Counted from the first letter of the stretch, positions 24,883 to 36,990 are shown. The stretch: 64,000 nucleotides of DNA from Abelmoschus esculentus (GCA_035048815.1 JAUCBN010000016.1:1418501-1482500), one strand, 5' to 3'. Numbers and translations: made by a program. Notes: generated by a model from the sequence alone, not told the origin.

Positions 24883-27113
24883 ATGGTTAGATTTTCATGC
24901 TTCAATGGTCACACCGGAAGCCAGAAACCTAAGGTGAGTCCGGGATTTACTTCTGGTTTTTGAAAACTTCGGTTAAATTCGGGTTGTATACTGTAGTGTT
25001 TCCTGACTCCAGTATCCACTTGGTCATCAGAAAACTGCTCAGCCATCTGTTGAAGTGATGCATACGATTTTAGAAGATTTTTCTCAAGTTCAAGCCAGTA
25101 AGGAGTCGATTAAAGATACAAACATGGAGCCATTCTTGCCCGAGGCAGAAAAAACATTAGAAATACAAGACAAAACCGATATTGATAGCAGTTCCAGGTC
25201 CCTTCAGAGTCCACACTATTTTAAGAAGAGTATGTCTCTTGGAAGTGGTCTTTACCTGGAAGGAAGAGTTCCTGGACAAATTGATACAGATGATGATACT
25301 GATCAAGGATTTTCTTCTGATTCTCACGACCACGGGTTGGTTGAAGATGGCAACAAATATACAGTCGAGAGCCAAAATGATCCATGCTCAGAATCTGTTC
25401 AAGTAAGCTCTAACAATGTCAATATTGAACAGGTTTTCTCTATAGGAGACTCTCAGCTTTCAGAGAAGGATGGCCATGATTTCTCTAATTTATCTTTGCA
25501 TTATGAGTATTCCAATAATGCACATGGGATTGTAAAATCACGTTCGATGCCAAACATTGCTGCTTCAGCACTCATTTCTGGTGTTCGTTCTCCTAAATAT
25601 TCAACACGTCGTACAAGATCCTCCGATGATGTACTTGTTCTCAGCATGAGACAAAAGGGGACTTCAATACATGGTGTTTATACTGAAGTGATGCGAGAAC
25701 AAGAAAAAGATGATGATGTGCACAAAAATCATAAAAATAACTTCGAAAGTTCTTATGAGGGCTTTGAATCTTATAGCTGTTCTGCATCAGCAAAAGACTG
25801 GATAGTGCCAGTTTCAGATGAGGCAAAAACCCTGCAAGAAGAACCACAGGTTCTGTATCAGAATGAATTGACTGGCATGAATTTTAATTTTAAGCGAATC
25901 GAGGATTGGCTAAACGATCTTCAACATGTTAGCCCATCTGATGAACCCGAAGACACATTTGAGTTATCCCATCCCGATGATCAGGTGAAAGTGGAACCTG
26001 CTGTCTCAAATGGTTTGACTGCTTCAAAGGCGGATGTTAAGGTAAGTCCTGGTATGGAAGCTGCTAAAAGATACATACATTCTTTGAGTGCCTCAGCAGC
26101 CACTGCTCAACTTGAAAATCATGGTTTGGTTGCTATACCATTTCTGAGTGCATTTGTCAGCTTGAAGGTGCTTAATCTATCAGGAAATGCAATAGGTAAG
26201 TTTAATAAACTGCAAATATTATTAGTTCTGTATTTAATCACCTGCTACCTCATGATCTGTATGTGTACTTCAGCAAGGATTACTGCTGGTGCTCTTCCTC
26301 GAGGACTTCACGTGTTGAACCTGTCGAGGAATAATATATCCACCATCGAGGGTTTACGTGAACTTACTCGGCTTCGTGTGCTGAATCTAAGCTACAATCG
26401 GATATTTAGAATTGGTCATGGTATGTGAGGCAAACTGCAACTGGTTAGCTGTTCTATCTATTTTCTTTGCCATGCTCTTTACCTTCCAATATTTTTGATC
26501 TTGTGTAGGTTTGGCTTCTTGTTCCTCTCTTAAAGAGTTGTATCTGGCTGGAAACAAGATAGGTGATGTAGAGGGTCTTCATCGTCTCTTAAAATTGACG
26601 GTTCTGGATCTGCGTTTCAACAAAATCTCTACCGCCAAATGTCTCGGCCAACTGGCAGCGAACTATAATTCCTTGCAAGCCATCAGCTTGGAAGGTAACC
26701 CGGCACAGAAGAATGTCGGAGATGAATATCTGAAGAAGCATTTGCAAAGCCTTCTTCCGAAATTGGTTTACTTCAATCGGCAGGCTATTAAAGTGAAGGA
26801 TGCCGCAGAAAGGTCAGTTAGGCTAGGCATCAGCAGCCATCAATTTGATCGTCCCCATAGATCAGAACACAGAGGCACAAGGAAGAATAACCATGGTACT
26901 GCCCGGGCATCCTCTTCATCTCGCAAAAGTCAAGCCATGGCTTCCCCAAAGCAGTCCAGAAGCAGGCATGGTCGCCACCCTCCTGCTAGCGGAAAGAATG
27001 CAACGACTAATCATCGGAATCAATATTTAGATCTCGATAGCAAACTTCTGAACTTTAAATTGCAGGTTTCCATGCGAAAGAGCCAAAGCGAGGGAAACCT
27101 GGGGCAACTGTGA
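24883..27113 (+). CDS. SDS22-like leucine-rich repeat protein (At1g78230-like)
   Basis: Four exons: 24883-24933, 25031-26195, 26274-26420 and 26509-27113, all GT-AG and in phase, giving 655 residues. The start MVRFSCFNGH is the first good ATG and fits the plant family annotated as outer arm dynein light chain 1-like. The first 300 residues are Ser- and acid-rich and lack a known domain. From about residue 360 come SDS22-type LRRs (LKVLNLSGNAI, LHVLNLSRNNISTIEGL, LRVLNLSYNRI, LKELYLAGNKIGDVEGL, LTVLDLRFNKIS), closed by a cap (ISLEGNP...YLKKHLQSLLPKLVYFN). The C-terminus is basic and Ser-rich and ends in MRKSQSEGNLG. Seed plants of this type have no motile axonemes, so the dynein name reflects homology only. 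Function unknown; likely a protein-protein scaffold. Confidence 0.88.
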
Positions 27114-27877
27114 AATCAGTTGCTTTGATTGCTTTCTGGTTTTAGACTATTTGATATTTGAGTTTTGTTGTTTGTAACAACTGCAATAAATTATCACTCA
27201 AGATACACTTGTAGTTTCCTGTTCTTGTTAAATTCATAAGTTTCTGCTTTCTCTTTCAGTAGTTCAATAATCTTTACCATTTTCATCATCTTTTCCCAGC
27301 CAACATTGAGCAGAGTAAAGAGCACAGCTGCATATTGTCATGATTCCAGATGAGAGAACCTGTAGGAAGAAAAATCTTGGTACAACCTTTAGTTTGACTT
27401 GGTTTAATGTGGGACCAAAGATGGAGAAACAAAAGTCAAACACCTGCTCAATGTCCTGTGTTGTTTCGTAATTCAGAAGATAAAGCTATTTAAATTTGTT
27501 ATATTTAAAAATTAAATGGTTAATGACTAGTATTTGCAACACTGTCCAATCATGTTCAAGGTTGACCTCGCTAAAGAGTTTATTGAATTTAAATATTTAA
27601 TAGAATTTTGTGTTTTTAAAATTCAGTAAGTTGGTCCTTCTGGTTTGTATCTGGCAACTGTGGATGATGACTGATAGCTGTGCTCGAAAAGGATTGGTCT
27701 TTCGAGTCCAGATTACTAAAATGTCATGTTCAGTCGTAACTTCCGCAGACATGTTTTGCTTTAGCAATCCTTGACCTGTTCTTCCTAGTCTGATGTTTTA
27801 ACCAGCTTTTTTATTGTCCTTTGAAATATCTGTGCTGTTTCCCCTTTGCCTGAAATCCACTTACAGACACGGACAAC
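27114..27877. other. Spacer between LRR gene and receptor kinase cluster
   Basis: Holds the 3' untranslated region of the LRR gene (AATAAA near 27185) and the promoter of the first receptor kinase. No further gene seen. Confidence 0.5.
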
Positions 27878-30337
27878 ATGAGGAATCCATGGGTGAAACT
27901 TTCCGTACTACTCTTTATGTGGTTTTCTGTCAACTGTCAACTCTCTATCGGAGCAGACACCATATCGGCAAATCGATCTCTGTCCGGTGATCAAACCATT
28001 GTTTCATCGGGTGGACACTTTGTGTTGGGTTTCTTCACACCAGGTAACTCTTCCAACTACTACATAGGCATATGGTACCAACAAGTTTCTCCACAGACCC
28101 CAGTTTGGGTAGCAAACAGAGAGACACCGGTCCGGGATATCGACTCCTCGGAACTAAAAATATCTGATGGTAACTTGGTTTTGTTCAATGGATCCCAAGT
28201 ACCAATTTGGTCAACGAACATAAGCTCGAACAACTCGAGTTCTGTAGTAGCAGTCCTTGAAGATAATGGGAATCTTGTTTTACGAGATGGTCCTAATTTA
28301 TCGGCAGCTTTGTGGCAAAGTTTGGAACATCCCACACACACATGGCTTCCTGGTGGTAGACTTAGCTTAGACAAACGAACCAATCAAAGTCAGCTTCTTA
28401 CTTCATGGAAGAATTCAGAAGATCCTGCGCCGGGTCTCTATTCTCTCGAGCTAGATCCTGCGGGAACCAATTCGTATATTATTCTGTGGAACAGAACCAG
28501 GCAGTACTGGACGAGTGGAGCTTGGGATGAACAATCACGGATTTTCGACTTAGTTCCGGAAATGAGATTGAATTATATCTACAACTTCAGCTTTCATTCG
28601 GACGAAAACGAGAGTTATTTTACTTATTCGCTGTATAATCCCGAGATCATATCTCGGTTCATCATGGATTATTCGGGGCAGATTAAGCAACTGTCTTGGT
28701 TGGAAAGTAGCCAGCAGTGGAACTTGTTTTGGTCACAGCCGAGACAACAATGCCAGGTTTATGCTTTTTGTGGGGCTTTTGGAAGCTGCAATGAGGGAGG
28801 TCTACCTTTCTGTAGTTGTTTGAGAGGTTTCCATCCAAAATCGGAAGCCGATTGGAGTCTGAGCGATTTTTCTGATGGATGTGAAAGGACAAGCAGGCTG
28901 CAATGTGAGGAAGATCCCAGCCTTACTACCGGAAAGACTGATAAATTCCTGGAAAGCCCAAATGTAAAATTGCCTCAAAATGCTCGGTCTATTAGCGTTG
29001 GAAGCATGTCTGACTGTGAATTGACTTGCCTGGTGTATTGCAATTGCACTGCTTATGCTTATGACAGTGATGAGTGTAGAATTTGGATGACAGAACTCTT
29101 GAATCTGCAACAATATTCGGGAGATGCTCGCGATGGCCAAACAATATACATCCGATTAGCGGAATCCGAATTTCCAAGTTCCAGCAACAATAATGGGATA
29201 ATTATCGGAGCTGTCGCAGGGTCAGTCGGTTTAGTCCTATGCCTTGTAATATTTGCAATCTTGAGATGGAAGAGGCAGAGAATGATAAATCTGAAAGTTG
29301 AAGGTTCACTTCTAGCTTTCGGATATAGGGATTTACAAAGTGCAACCAAGAATTTTTCTGAAAAGCTTGGGGGAGGAGGCTTCGGTTCTGTTTTCAAAGG
29401 AATGTTGCCCGATTCGAGTCTCATAGCTGTGAAGCAGCTTGAGAGCATCAGTCAGGGAGAGAAGCAGTTCCGCTCGGAGGTCAGCACGATCGGGACAGTT
29501 CAACATGTTAATTTAGTTCGGCTTCGTGGATTCTGCTCCGAAGGTACAAGGAAGTTGTTGGTATATGATTACATGCCAAATGGTTCTTTGGAAGTCCATC
29601 TCTTCCAAAAAGAGAATTCTAAAGCTCTACCTTGGAAAACAAGGTACCAGATTGCACTCGGTACGGCTAGAGGCTTAACTTATCTTCACGAGAAATGTAG
29701 AGATTGTATTATTCACTGTGACATCAAGCCAGAGAACATTCTTTTGGATGCCGAATTCTGTCCCAAAGTCTCGGATTTCGGCCTGGCAAAACTTATCGGG
29801 CGGGACTTCAGCAGGGTCCTGACAACTATGAGAGGGACAAGGGGCTATCTTGCACCAGAGTGGATTTCAGGAGTTGCTGTTACAGCTAAAGCCGATGTCT
29901 ACAGCTACGGGATGATGCTGTTTGAGATTGTATTGGGAAGGAGAAACTCCGAACAATACGAAGACGGAAAGATTAGATTCTTTCCGACTTCAGTAGCTCA
30001 CGTAATAACCCAAGACGGCGATGTCCTTAGCCTATTAGACCCCGGATTGAACGAAGAGGCTCCTGTGGACGAGCTATCAAGAATCTGCAAAGTTGCTTGT
30101 TGGTGTATACAGGATGATGAAACTCACAGACCATCAATGGGTCAGGTGGTTCAGATCCTCGAGGGTGTTTTGGATGTAAACGTGCCTCCGGTACCGAGGT
30201 CTCTTAACGTGTTCGCAGACAACTCGCAACATATAATCTTCTTCACAGAGTCATCTTCAAACCAGAGTCCACAGACACCGCGCTACAATTATGCGTCTTC
30301 TCAGGCTACGAGCAACTCATCGTCAACGAGTTCATGA
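27878..30337 (+). CDS. G-type lectin S-receptor-like Ser/Thr kinase, intact (cluster copy 1)
   Basis: Single-exon receptor kinase of the At2g19130 / SD2 type, 819 residues, with no break. Order of parts: signal peptide (1-26), B-lectin domain (from DTISANRSL; WVANRETPVRD near 76), S-locus glycoprotein domain (about 200-300), EGF-like Cys motif (CQVYAFCGAFGSC and CSCLRGFHP), PAN domain (about 345-425), membrane helix (about 440-462, GIIIGAVAGSVGLVLCLVIF) and kinase. Kinase motifs: LGGGGFGSVF near 497, AVKQ Lys near 519, HCDIKPEN near 612, DFG near 632 and a full activation segment to APEW near 659. The Arg before the catalytic Asp is Cys (HCD), so this is a non-RD kinase, a class common among immune receptors. 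It sits at the cell surface; ligand unknown. It is the only intact member of a four-copy array. Confidence 0.95.
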   Translation: MRNPWVKLSVLLFMWFSVNCQLSIGADTISANRSLSGDQTIVSSGGHFVLGFFTPGNSSNYYIGIWYQQVSPQTPVWVANRETPVRDIDSSELKISDGNLVLFNGSQVPIWSTNISSNNSSSVVAVLEDNGNLVLRDGPNLSAALWQSLEHPTHTWLPGGRLSLDKRTNQSQLLTSWKNSEDPAPGLYSLELDPAGTNSYIILWNRTRQYWTSGAWDEQSRIFDLVPEMRLNYIYNFSFHSDENESYFTYSLYNPEIISRFIMDYSGQIKQLSWLESSQQWNLFWSQPRQQCQVYAFCGAFGSCNEGGLPFCSCLRGFHPKSEADWSLSDFSDGCERTSRLQCEEDPSLTTGKTDKFLESPNVKLPQNARSISVGSMSDCELTCLVYCNCTAYAYDSDECRIWMTELLNLQQYSGDARDGQTIYIRLAESEFPSSSNNNGIIIGAVAGSVGLVLCLVIFAILRWKRQRMINLKVEGSLLAFGYRDLQSATKNFSEKLGGGGFGSVFKGMLPDSSLIAVKQLESISQGEKQFRSEVSTIGTVQHVNLVRLRGFCSEGTRKLLVYDYMPNGSLEVHLFQKENSKALPWKTRYQIALGTARGLTYLHEKCRDCIIHCDIKPENILLDAEFCPKVSDFGLAKLIGRDFSRVLTTMRGTRGYLAPEWISGVAVTAKADVYSYGMMLFEIVLGRRNSEQYEDGKIRFFPTSVAHVITQDGDVLSLLDPGLNEEAPVDELSRICKVACWCIQDDETHRPSMGQVVQILEGVLDVNVPPVPRSLNVFADNSQHIIFFTESSSNQSPQTPRYNYASSQATSNSSSTSS

Positions 30338-31299
30338 ATCTCGAACACCATAGTCTTTGAAATAACTCAAGTTAGTTTCTTGATACTCAAGCCACTGTAT
30401 ATAAGTAGATGCTTTGTTCATTAAGATTGGAGCATGTTGCTTGCATAAGTTGAATGAAGCATTGCTACATAGGATGAGACAAATGTAATATTTTGAATCT
30501 TATATTTATATTTTATATAATTTTGTACAAAAGATATTATTGAAAAAATATTTTTATTTTTTATATTTTTCTAAGATCTTTAAATAAAATAATTTAAAAT
30601 TATTAGTACTTGATAATCAATTACTACAAGATTAGACAGTTTTGTATAATCATTTTATCACTCCACTTATGTAATCATTTATTGATTTATTTTTCGTGAA
30701 TATGTTTCTTGTAACATATTTTTTATTTATTTTAAAGTATATAATAAATATTGTTGTAATGGTGTTTTTATCTTTTTAATTCAATTATATAATTTTTAAA
30801 TAAAATTAAGAAAAGGAAAATTGGTTTTATTAAGGAGTTGGGTAAGTAAAAAAATCTTCGTTTAAAGATTAACTAATCAAAATTAGCTATACGATATTTA
30901 AATTAATCTACGAAATCTTAAAAAATAGAAGGACGACAAGAACCGGTTTTGAATGCAAACCATTAAAAACTTATTAATTTTCATAAATAATATACTGTTT
31001 TACTAAAGGAGTGTTTTTTTTTTTAAATTTGTTTCCAAATTTTAATTATTTGAAGAAACGTGAAGTTGTTTTTAAAATATTATTAATAGAGCTAAATTAA
31101 TAAATTAAATATGTTGAAATATAGAGTTAAATAGATAAAATATTATAAAAAAGGTTTTTTTAAAATGATAGTAAATTATTTGAATATGCAAGAAAACTAT
31201 TTTTTTATATAAAAATATTTAAATCTGGTCCCATGATCGCTATCTGGACCATTATTTAAGGAACAAAAATCATGTGCCTTTTTTGTGCCTCCTTTGATT
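30338..31299. other. AT-rich spacer inside the receptor cluster
   Basis: Very AT-rich; no coding region recognised. Confidence 0.5.
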
Positions 31300-31505
31300 T
31301 TTTTATAAAAATTTAATTTTAAACCTTAAATCCTTATTTTTTATATTGTAAATCCTAAATCTTACACCCTAAAAAAATACACTCTACCCCTAATTCCTTA
31401 AACCCTAACCAAAACCCTTAACCTAGAACCTTAAACCCTAAACCCTCTAATTTGAAGTGGAAACATAAATGGAGACATGCGGAAGGAGCAGATGATTTGC
31501 ACTCT
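31300..31505 (+). repeat. Dispersed repeat with telomere-like AAACCCTAA words (copy B)
   Basis: Contains irregular TTAAACCCTAA, CCCTAACC and AAACCCTAAACCC words, followed by a GAAGTGGAAACATAAATGG-like block and GCAGATGATTTGCACTC. The same order occurs at 44940-45135 on this strand and at 8160-8400 on the other. It is a non-coding family and not a true telomere. Confidence 0.55.
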
Positions 31506-32099
31506 TATTTAAGGGTTTGACATAGTCCAAAATCATTATTATTAAAAATAATGGTTCACAATAATCGTAATTTATCCGTTATTTCTATAATTACGATTAA
31601 ACATCATAACAAATATACGACCACGATCAAATTTTAAATCTTTGGTCGCATAAAAAAATAAAACTACTCAAACTTAAATCTCTCTTGAAGATCATCATTT
31701 TTTTTCTATTAAAATCATTTCTTAGGTTAATTTATTTATACATTGTTATTCATTAGCATTTTATTAAATTAAATATGTTTAAATAATAGTGTAGAATAAT
31801 AGAGTTCAATAAATAAATTAAAAAAACTGTAAATTCACTCGTTAATGAAGTGACAAAAATACTTATATTATTTTATTTTGTATAAATTTTAATATAAATA
31901 TTTGACATTAAAATATAAGTATCAGTCTGCTTAATAAAACTTACTACGTATTTATTTGATTCCGTCTCTATTCATTAGTCAATGAAGGACCATCTAGAAG
32001 CTTCCAAAAACAATTGACCCTCCTGAAATCTGACAATTAATCTCATTAACGTTAGTTATCGTATTTATATCGAATAAAAATCTTCTTGTCTTTTTATAA
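31506..32099. other. AT-rich spacer
   Basis: No gene seen. The right end leads into a promoter segment that is duplicated upstream of copy 3. Confidence 0.45.
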
Positions 32100-33374
32100 C
32101 AGTAACATAGATAGGCTAATTCTGTAACACGTTGACTTGAAATGAGGCTGCTACTTGAACTTCTTGGAGATTTCAAATTTGCATGGACTATCGTTTTATA
32201 TACGCCTAGATATAGTTTTTTAATCTTCTGTGATTTTTTTATATACACCTAGAATGATAACAATATTCAAGCACCGTGAGTTATCTTGCTGTTGTTGTAG
32301 CCATGGTGACCAACAAAACCAATCCCTGCTGTTTCCTGTTTCCTGTTTCCTGTATGGTTCGTGTTCATGCGTCTGTCTCTTGAACCCCATGTCTGTTTTG
32401 CAGTTGATACCATCTCCTCCAGCCAATTTCTTTCCGGTAATCAAACCATTTATTCGTCCAGCGGAGTTTTCGAGTTCGGTTTCTTCAGTCCAGGACATTC
32501 CTCCAACTATTATATAGGGATGTGGTACAAGCAGCTCTCCCAGCTCACTACAGTTTGGGTTGCAAACAGAGAAGAACCGGTCCGGGACATATATTCTTCG
32601 GTTTTGAAAATCTCTGATGGTAACTTGGTTCTGTTCAACGAGTTCCAAGTTCCAATTTGGTCTACAGATGTAAGATCATGCTCAGGCTCGGACATCTCAA
32701 GTTCTGTAGTAGCAGTGCTTCTAGACAATGGGAATCTTGTGCTCCGAGATGAACTCGATTCGTCGACAATACTGTGGCAGAGTTTTGATCATCCAACAGA
32801 TACATGGCTTCCTGGTAGTAAGCTTAGATTCAATAAACGGACCAATCAAAGTCAGCTTCTTACTTCATGGAAGAATTCAGAAGATCCTGCGCCGGGTCTC
32901 TATTCTCTCGAGCTAGATCCTGCGGGAACCAATTCGTATATTATTCTGTGGAACAGAACCAGGCAGTACTGGACGAGTGGAGCTTGGGATGAACAATCAC
33001 GGATTTTCGACTTAGTTCCGGAAATGAGATTGAATTATATCTACAACTTCAGCTTTCATTCGGACGAAAACGAGAGTTATTTTACTTATTCGCTGTATAA
33101 TCCCGAGATCATATCTCGGTTCATCATGGATTATTCGGGGCAGATTAAGCAACTGTCTTGGTTGGAAAGTAGCCAGCAGTGGAACTTGTTTTGGTCACGG
33201 CCGAGCCAGCAATGCCAGGTTTATGCTTTCTGTGGGGCTTTCGGCAGCTGCAGTGAGGGAGGTCTACCTTTCTGTAGTTGTTTGAGAGGTTTCCATCCGA
33301 AATCGGAAGCCAATTGGAATCTGAGTGATTTTTCTGATGGTTGTGAAAGGACAACCAGGCTGCAATGTGAGTAA
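32100..33374 (+). pseudogene. Truncated S-domain receptor (cluster copy 2), chimeric
   Basis: The promoter and leader (32100-32302) match those of copy 3 (about 34000-34241). The ATG at 32303 opens a signal peptide that is knocked out of frame by an expanded TTTCCTG repeat (32331-32353). The downstream frame (first ATG 32367) then gives an open B-lectin, S-locus and EGF-like region up to LQCE, where a TAA stop (33372-33374) ends it. PAN, membrane helix and kinase are absent. The first half resembles copy 3 (VWVANREEPVRDIYSSVLK). The second half matches copy 1, with a perfect 358-bp tract at 32841-33198. If translated from 32367 the product would lack a proper signal peptide. A soluble lectin-like product is imaginable but unlikely. 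Confidence 0.85.
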
Positions 33375-34211
33375 GATTGTTGTGAAAGGAAGGTTAACTA
33401 TTAGTTTAACGATTATATATAGGGATAATCACCTTGTAAAAGATCATGTAAGACTCACTCGATAAAACTTCAATCTTTAATTCATTGTTTAAAAAGTATC
33501 TGTATTTTTATTGTTTTGAAAAAAGATATCATTCTTTCGAGCATTACAAGATAAGCATAATGTCATGCCTGAGAAGAGTAGGTATATTAATCTCACATCA
33601 GAAAATAAAAGAAGGTCTTGAGATACATAAAAAGTGACGATGCACATCCTATTAGACATGTCTTTGAGAAGAGATTAATAGTCCTATAACAGTAACATCA
33701 ACCAGTGCAATTCTCGTCTAATATTGACAATATAACATCTGGATTTCGTACCAAGAAATCCGAGTTCGAACAACTTTATCTAAGTGTGTCTTATTAAAAG
33801 AATTAAAAAAAACTTTGATACACAGCTAGAATTTTTGAATCTAAAGAAGGGTTGTGTATGTATCAGTTTTCCCCCAATTTATATTCATAAAATACGCTGA
33901 CCAAATCAAAGACCAGATATCTCCGGACGGAACTGCCATATCCAATGAACATTAATGTATTTGATTCAGTCTTTAACATTCACATATATTCTGCTATTAA
34001 TAGTCGCATGGACTTGCTAATTCTGTACCACGTCGACTTGAAATAAGGCTGCTATTGGAAGTTGGAACTAGTTGGAGACTTGAAATTTGCATTGACCGTT
34101 GATCCATGACCACAGATACACTTTTTTTTCTTAATGGTAGAATATTCTGAGGTAAATAGTATTATTGTTTGTTTTTATATATGCCTAGATCGATAACAAG
34201 CGTTAAGCACC
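33375..34211. other. Spacer and duplicated promoter of copy 3
   Basis: 33375-33990 holds no recognised feature. 34000-34211 is homologous to 32100-32300 upstream of copy 2 (shared words include GACTTGAAAT, AAGGCTGCTA and GAGTTATCTTGCTG), showing the duplicated unit included promoter sequence. Confidence 0.55.
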
Positions 34212-36674
34212 ATGAGTTATCTTGCTGTTGTTGTAGCCATGATGACCAACAACATTAATCCCTGCTGTTTCCTGTTTTCAGTCTTGTTCTTGTTCATGTG
34301 TCGGTCTCTTGAACCCCATGTCTGCTTTGCAGTTGATACCATAGCCTCCAACCAATCTCTTTCTGGTAATCAAACCATTGTCTCGTCCGGCGGAGTTTTC
34401 GAGCTCGGTTTCTTCAGACCGGGAAATTCTTCCAACTATTATGTAGGGATGTGGTACAAGCATGTCTCCCAGCTTACTACAGTTTGGGTTGCAAACAGAG
34501 AAGAACCGATCCGGGACATATATTCTTCGGTTTTGAAAATCTCTGATGGTAACTTGGTTCTGTTCAACGAGTCCCAAGTGCCAATTTGGTCTACAGATGT
34601 AAGATCAGGCTCAGGCTCGGACATCTCAAGTTCTGTAGTAGCAGTGCTTCTAGACAATGGGAATCTTGTGCTCCGAGACGGACTCGATTCATCGATAATA
34701 CTGTGGCAGAGTTTTGATCATCCAACAGACACATGGCTTCCTGGTAGTAAGTTTAGATTTAATAAACGAACCAATCAAAGCCAGCTTCTTACTTCATGGA
34801 AAAGTTATGATGATCCTGCACCAGGTCTCTTCTCTTTAGAGATAGATCCGGTAGAAAATAATCAATTTGTTTCAGTGTGGAACAGGTCCCAACCTTACTG
34901 GACCACTGGAAGTTGGGATCAACAGACAATGAGCTTCAGCTTAGTTCCGGAAATGAGAATGGCTACGGTGTCAAGTTTGACCTACAACGTCAGCTATGTT
35001 TCAGAAGAGAACGAAAGCTATTTCATTTATTATTTTCATAATTCCTCTACTATAACTAAACTTTCCATGGATGTCTCGGGGCAGATTATCGACATGTTAT
35101 GGTTGGAAAGTATAGAGCAGTGGACTGTGTTCTTTTCAAAACCAAGACAGCAATGCGAGGTGTATGCTTTTTGAGGGGCTTTTGGCAGCTGCAATGATAC
35201 ATCTCTATTGTGTTGTACTTGTTTTTCCGGATTTCAACCGACTTCTCGTCGGAATTGGGACCAACAGGTTTATTCCGGAGGGTGTGTAAGGAAGGCCGAA
35301 CTGCGATGCAGCGATTCTAGTGTTGATGCAGTAAGGAAGGACCAATTTTTAGAAAGCCGCTTCACAATTTTTCCTACAAATCCACAAAGTACGATGGATG
35401 TTAGCAGCGTGGAATGCAAGTCAACTTGTTTAAAAAAGTGCTCCTGTACTGCCTATTCTTTTGAGAATAATCAGTGCTCGATTTGGATAGGAGATCTCTT
35501 GAATCTGCAACATCTTGGACAGGACGATACCGCAGGGAAAGTTCTGTATGTCAAATTGGCGGCTTCTGAGATTGATAGTGAATCAAGTCCAACAAGTAAC
35601 AAGAGGGTGATTGTTGTTGCAATAGCGGTTCCATTAGGACTACTCCTTTTAGGCCTTATGATATTCATAATCATGAAATGTAGGAGGAGAATGATGGTCG
35701 ATACAGAACGAGAAGACGGTTCACTTGCGGCTTTCGAATACAGAGATTTAGAGAAGGCAACCAAGAATTTCTCTGAGAAATTGGGAGAAGGAGGCTTTGG
35801 TTCTGTTTTCAAAGGGACATTGCCAGATGGAAGTGTTATAGCTGTTAAGAAGCTTGATAGTATCAACCAGGGAGACAAACAATTCCGGTCAGAGGTCAGT
35901 ACAGTTGGGAAGATCAATCATCTTAATCTAGTCCGTCTTCACGGATTCTGCGTCAAGGGTTCAGAAAAGTTGTTGGTATACGATTTCGTCCCGAAAGGAT
36001 CTTTGGACAGACATCTTTTCCATGGAACAGATTCAGAACCTCTAGACTGGGAAACAAGATACCAAATTGCTCTTGGTGTAGCAAGAGGCCTGGCTTATCT
36101 CCATGAGAATTGTGTAGACAGTATCATTCACTGTGACATTAAGCCTGAAAACATTCTTTTAGATGTAGAGAATTGTCCAAAACTGACGGATTTCGGCCTC
36201 GCAAAGCTTCTAGGACGTGAGTTTAGTCGGGTCCTGACTACTATGAGAGGAACAGTGGGTTATCTTTCACCAGAGTGGATTTCAGGAGTTGCTATAACAA
36301 CCAAAGTTGATGTTTACAGCTTCGGAATGATGCTTTTGGAACTCGTATCTGGCACAAGAAACTTCGAACCCTCGAATGATAAAGAAGGTACGTTCTTTCC
36401 GATTTGGGCCGCAAGACAAGTGAGTGAAGGCCTGAATGTCCTCAAACTCCTTGACAGCAGACTAAATGGAAATGCCAGTTTAGAAGAGGTGTCCAGGATT
36501 TGTAAAGTAGCTTGTTGGTGTATCCAGGATACTGAAATCCATAGGCCATCAATGAGTCAGGTGGTACAGATCTTGGAAGGAATTTTCGACGTAGGCCTGC
36601 CCCCGATGCCACAATTTCTACAAGAAATCAGTGATCACAGGAGCACATACTTCTCTTGCCTCAGTTCAAATTGA
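34212..36674 (+). pseudogene. S-domain receptor-like kinase with one in-frame stop (cluster copy 3)
   Basis: One uninterrupted reading frame of 820 codons except for a TGA at 35172-35174. The stop replaces the first Cys of the EGF-like motif (VYAF-stop-GAFGSC; copy 1 has VYAFCGAFGSC), a single base change from TGT. Everything else is whole: signal peptide (start at 34212, or more likely 34239/34242, where copy 2 keeps an ATG), B-lectin, S-locus domain, PAN, membrane helix (about 35604-35670), and a complete non-RD kinase (LGEGGFGSVF, AVKKLD, HCDIKPEN, TDFGLAK, SPEW). The stop would leave a secreted 320-residue lectin/S-domain protein resembling an S-locus glycoprotein. It is either a young pseudogene, a natural truncated allele, or a base-call error. 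Nothing supports stop-codon readthrough by a known signal. Confidence 0.88.
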
Positions 36675-36990
36675 TACTCCATCTAAGAGCCTTTCATCCA
36701 TGAATGAGTTCTTCAGGCATAGAAAAACATGCTTAAATCATATCTAGCATGTTTAGATTTAGAAATAAATAGCATATGTTTTAGTTTTTACCTTATTTTC
36801 TTACATGTTTCAAACTTTCAATTTCTTGATCTCTTGAAAAACCAAAGCTTCTGCAGATAAAATAGATTACTGACATGTACAATCTTGTACCTATTGTTTC
36901 AATAGAAACTAGACAAAAGAATTTAGAAAGAACCAACCTGGTTTTCAAACAGGACAGACATCTAGGAAATAATATATGTCTGGTTTTTAT
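36675..36990. other. Spacer between copies 3 and 4
   Basis: Holds the 3' flank of copy 3. No homology to the receptor genes is evident until about 36996. Confidence 0.45.

Noticed and set aside
28060..29448. Several antisense open frames over the intact receptor kinase
   Set aside because: They are shadows of the codon use of the sense gene; similar ones recur in every copy.
31381..31446. Interstitial telomere
   Set aside because: The AAACCCTAA words are irregular, short and part of a dispersed repeat.
33755..33790. tRNA-like GAGTTCGAAC word
   Set aside because: No acceptor stem, D-arm or anticodon arm can be placed around it.
35172..35174. Selenocysteine or programmed readthrough at the TGA of copy 3
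   Set aside because: Flowering plants lack selenocysteine insertion, and the codon simply replaces a conserved Cys codon by one base.
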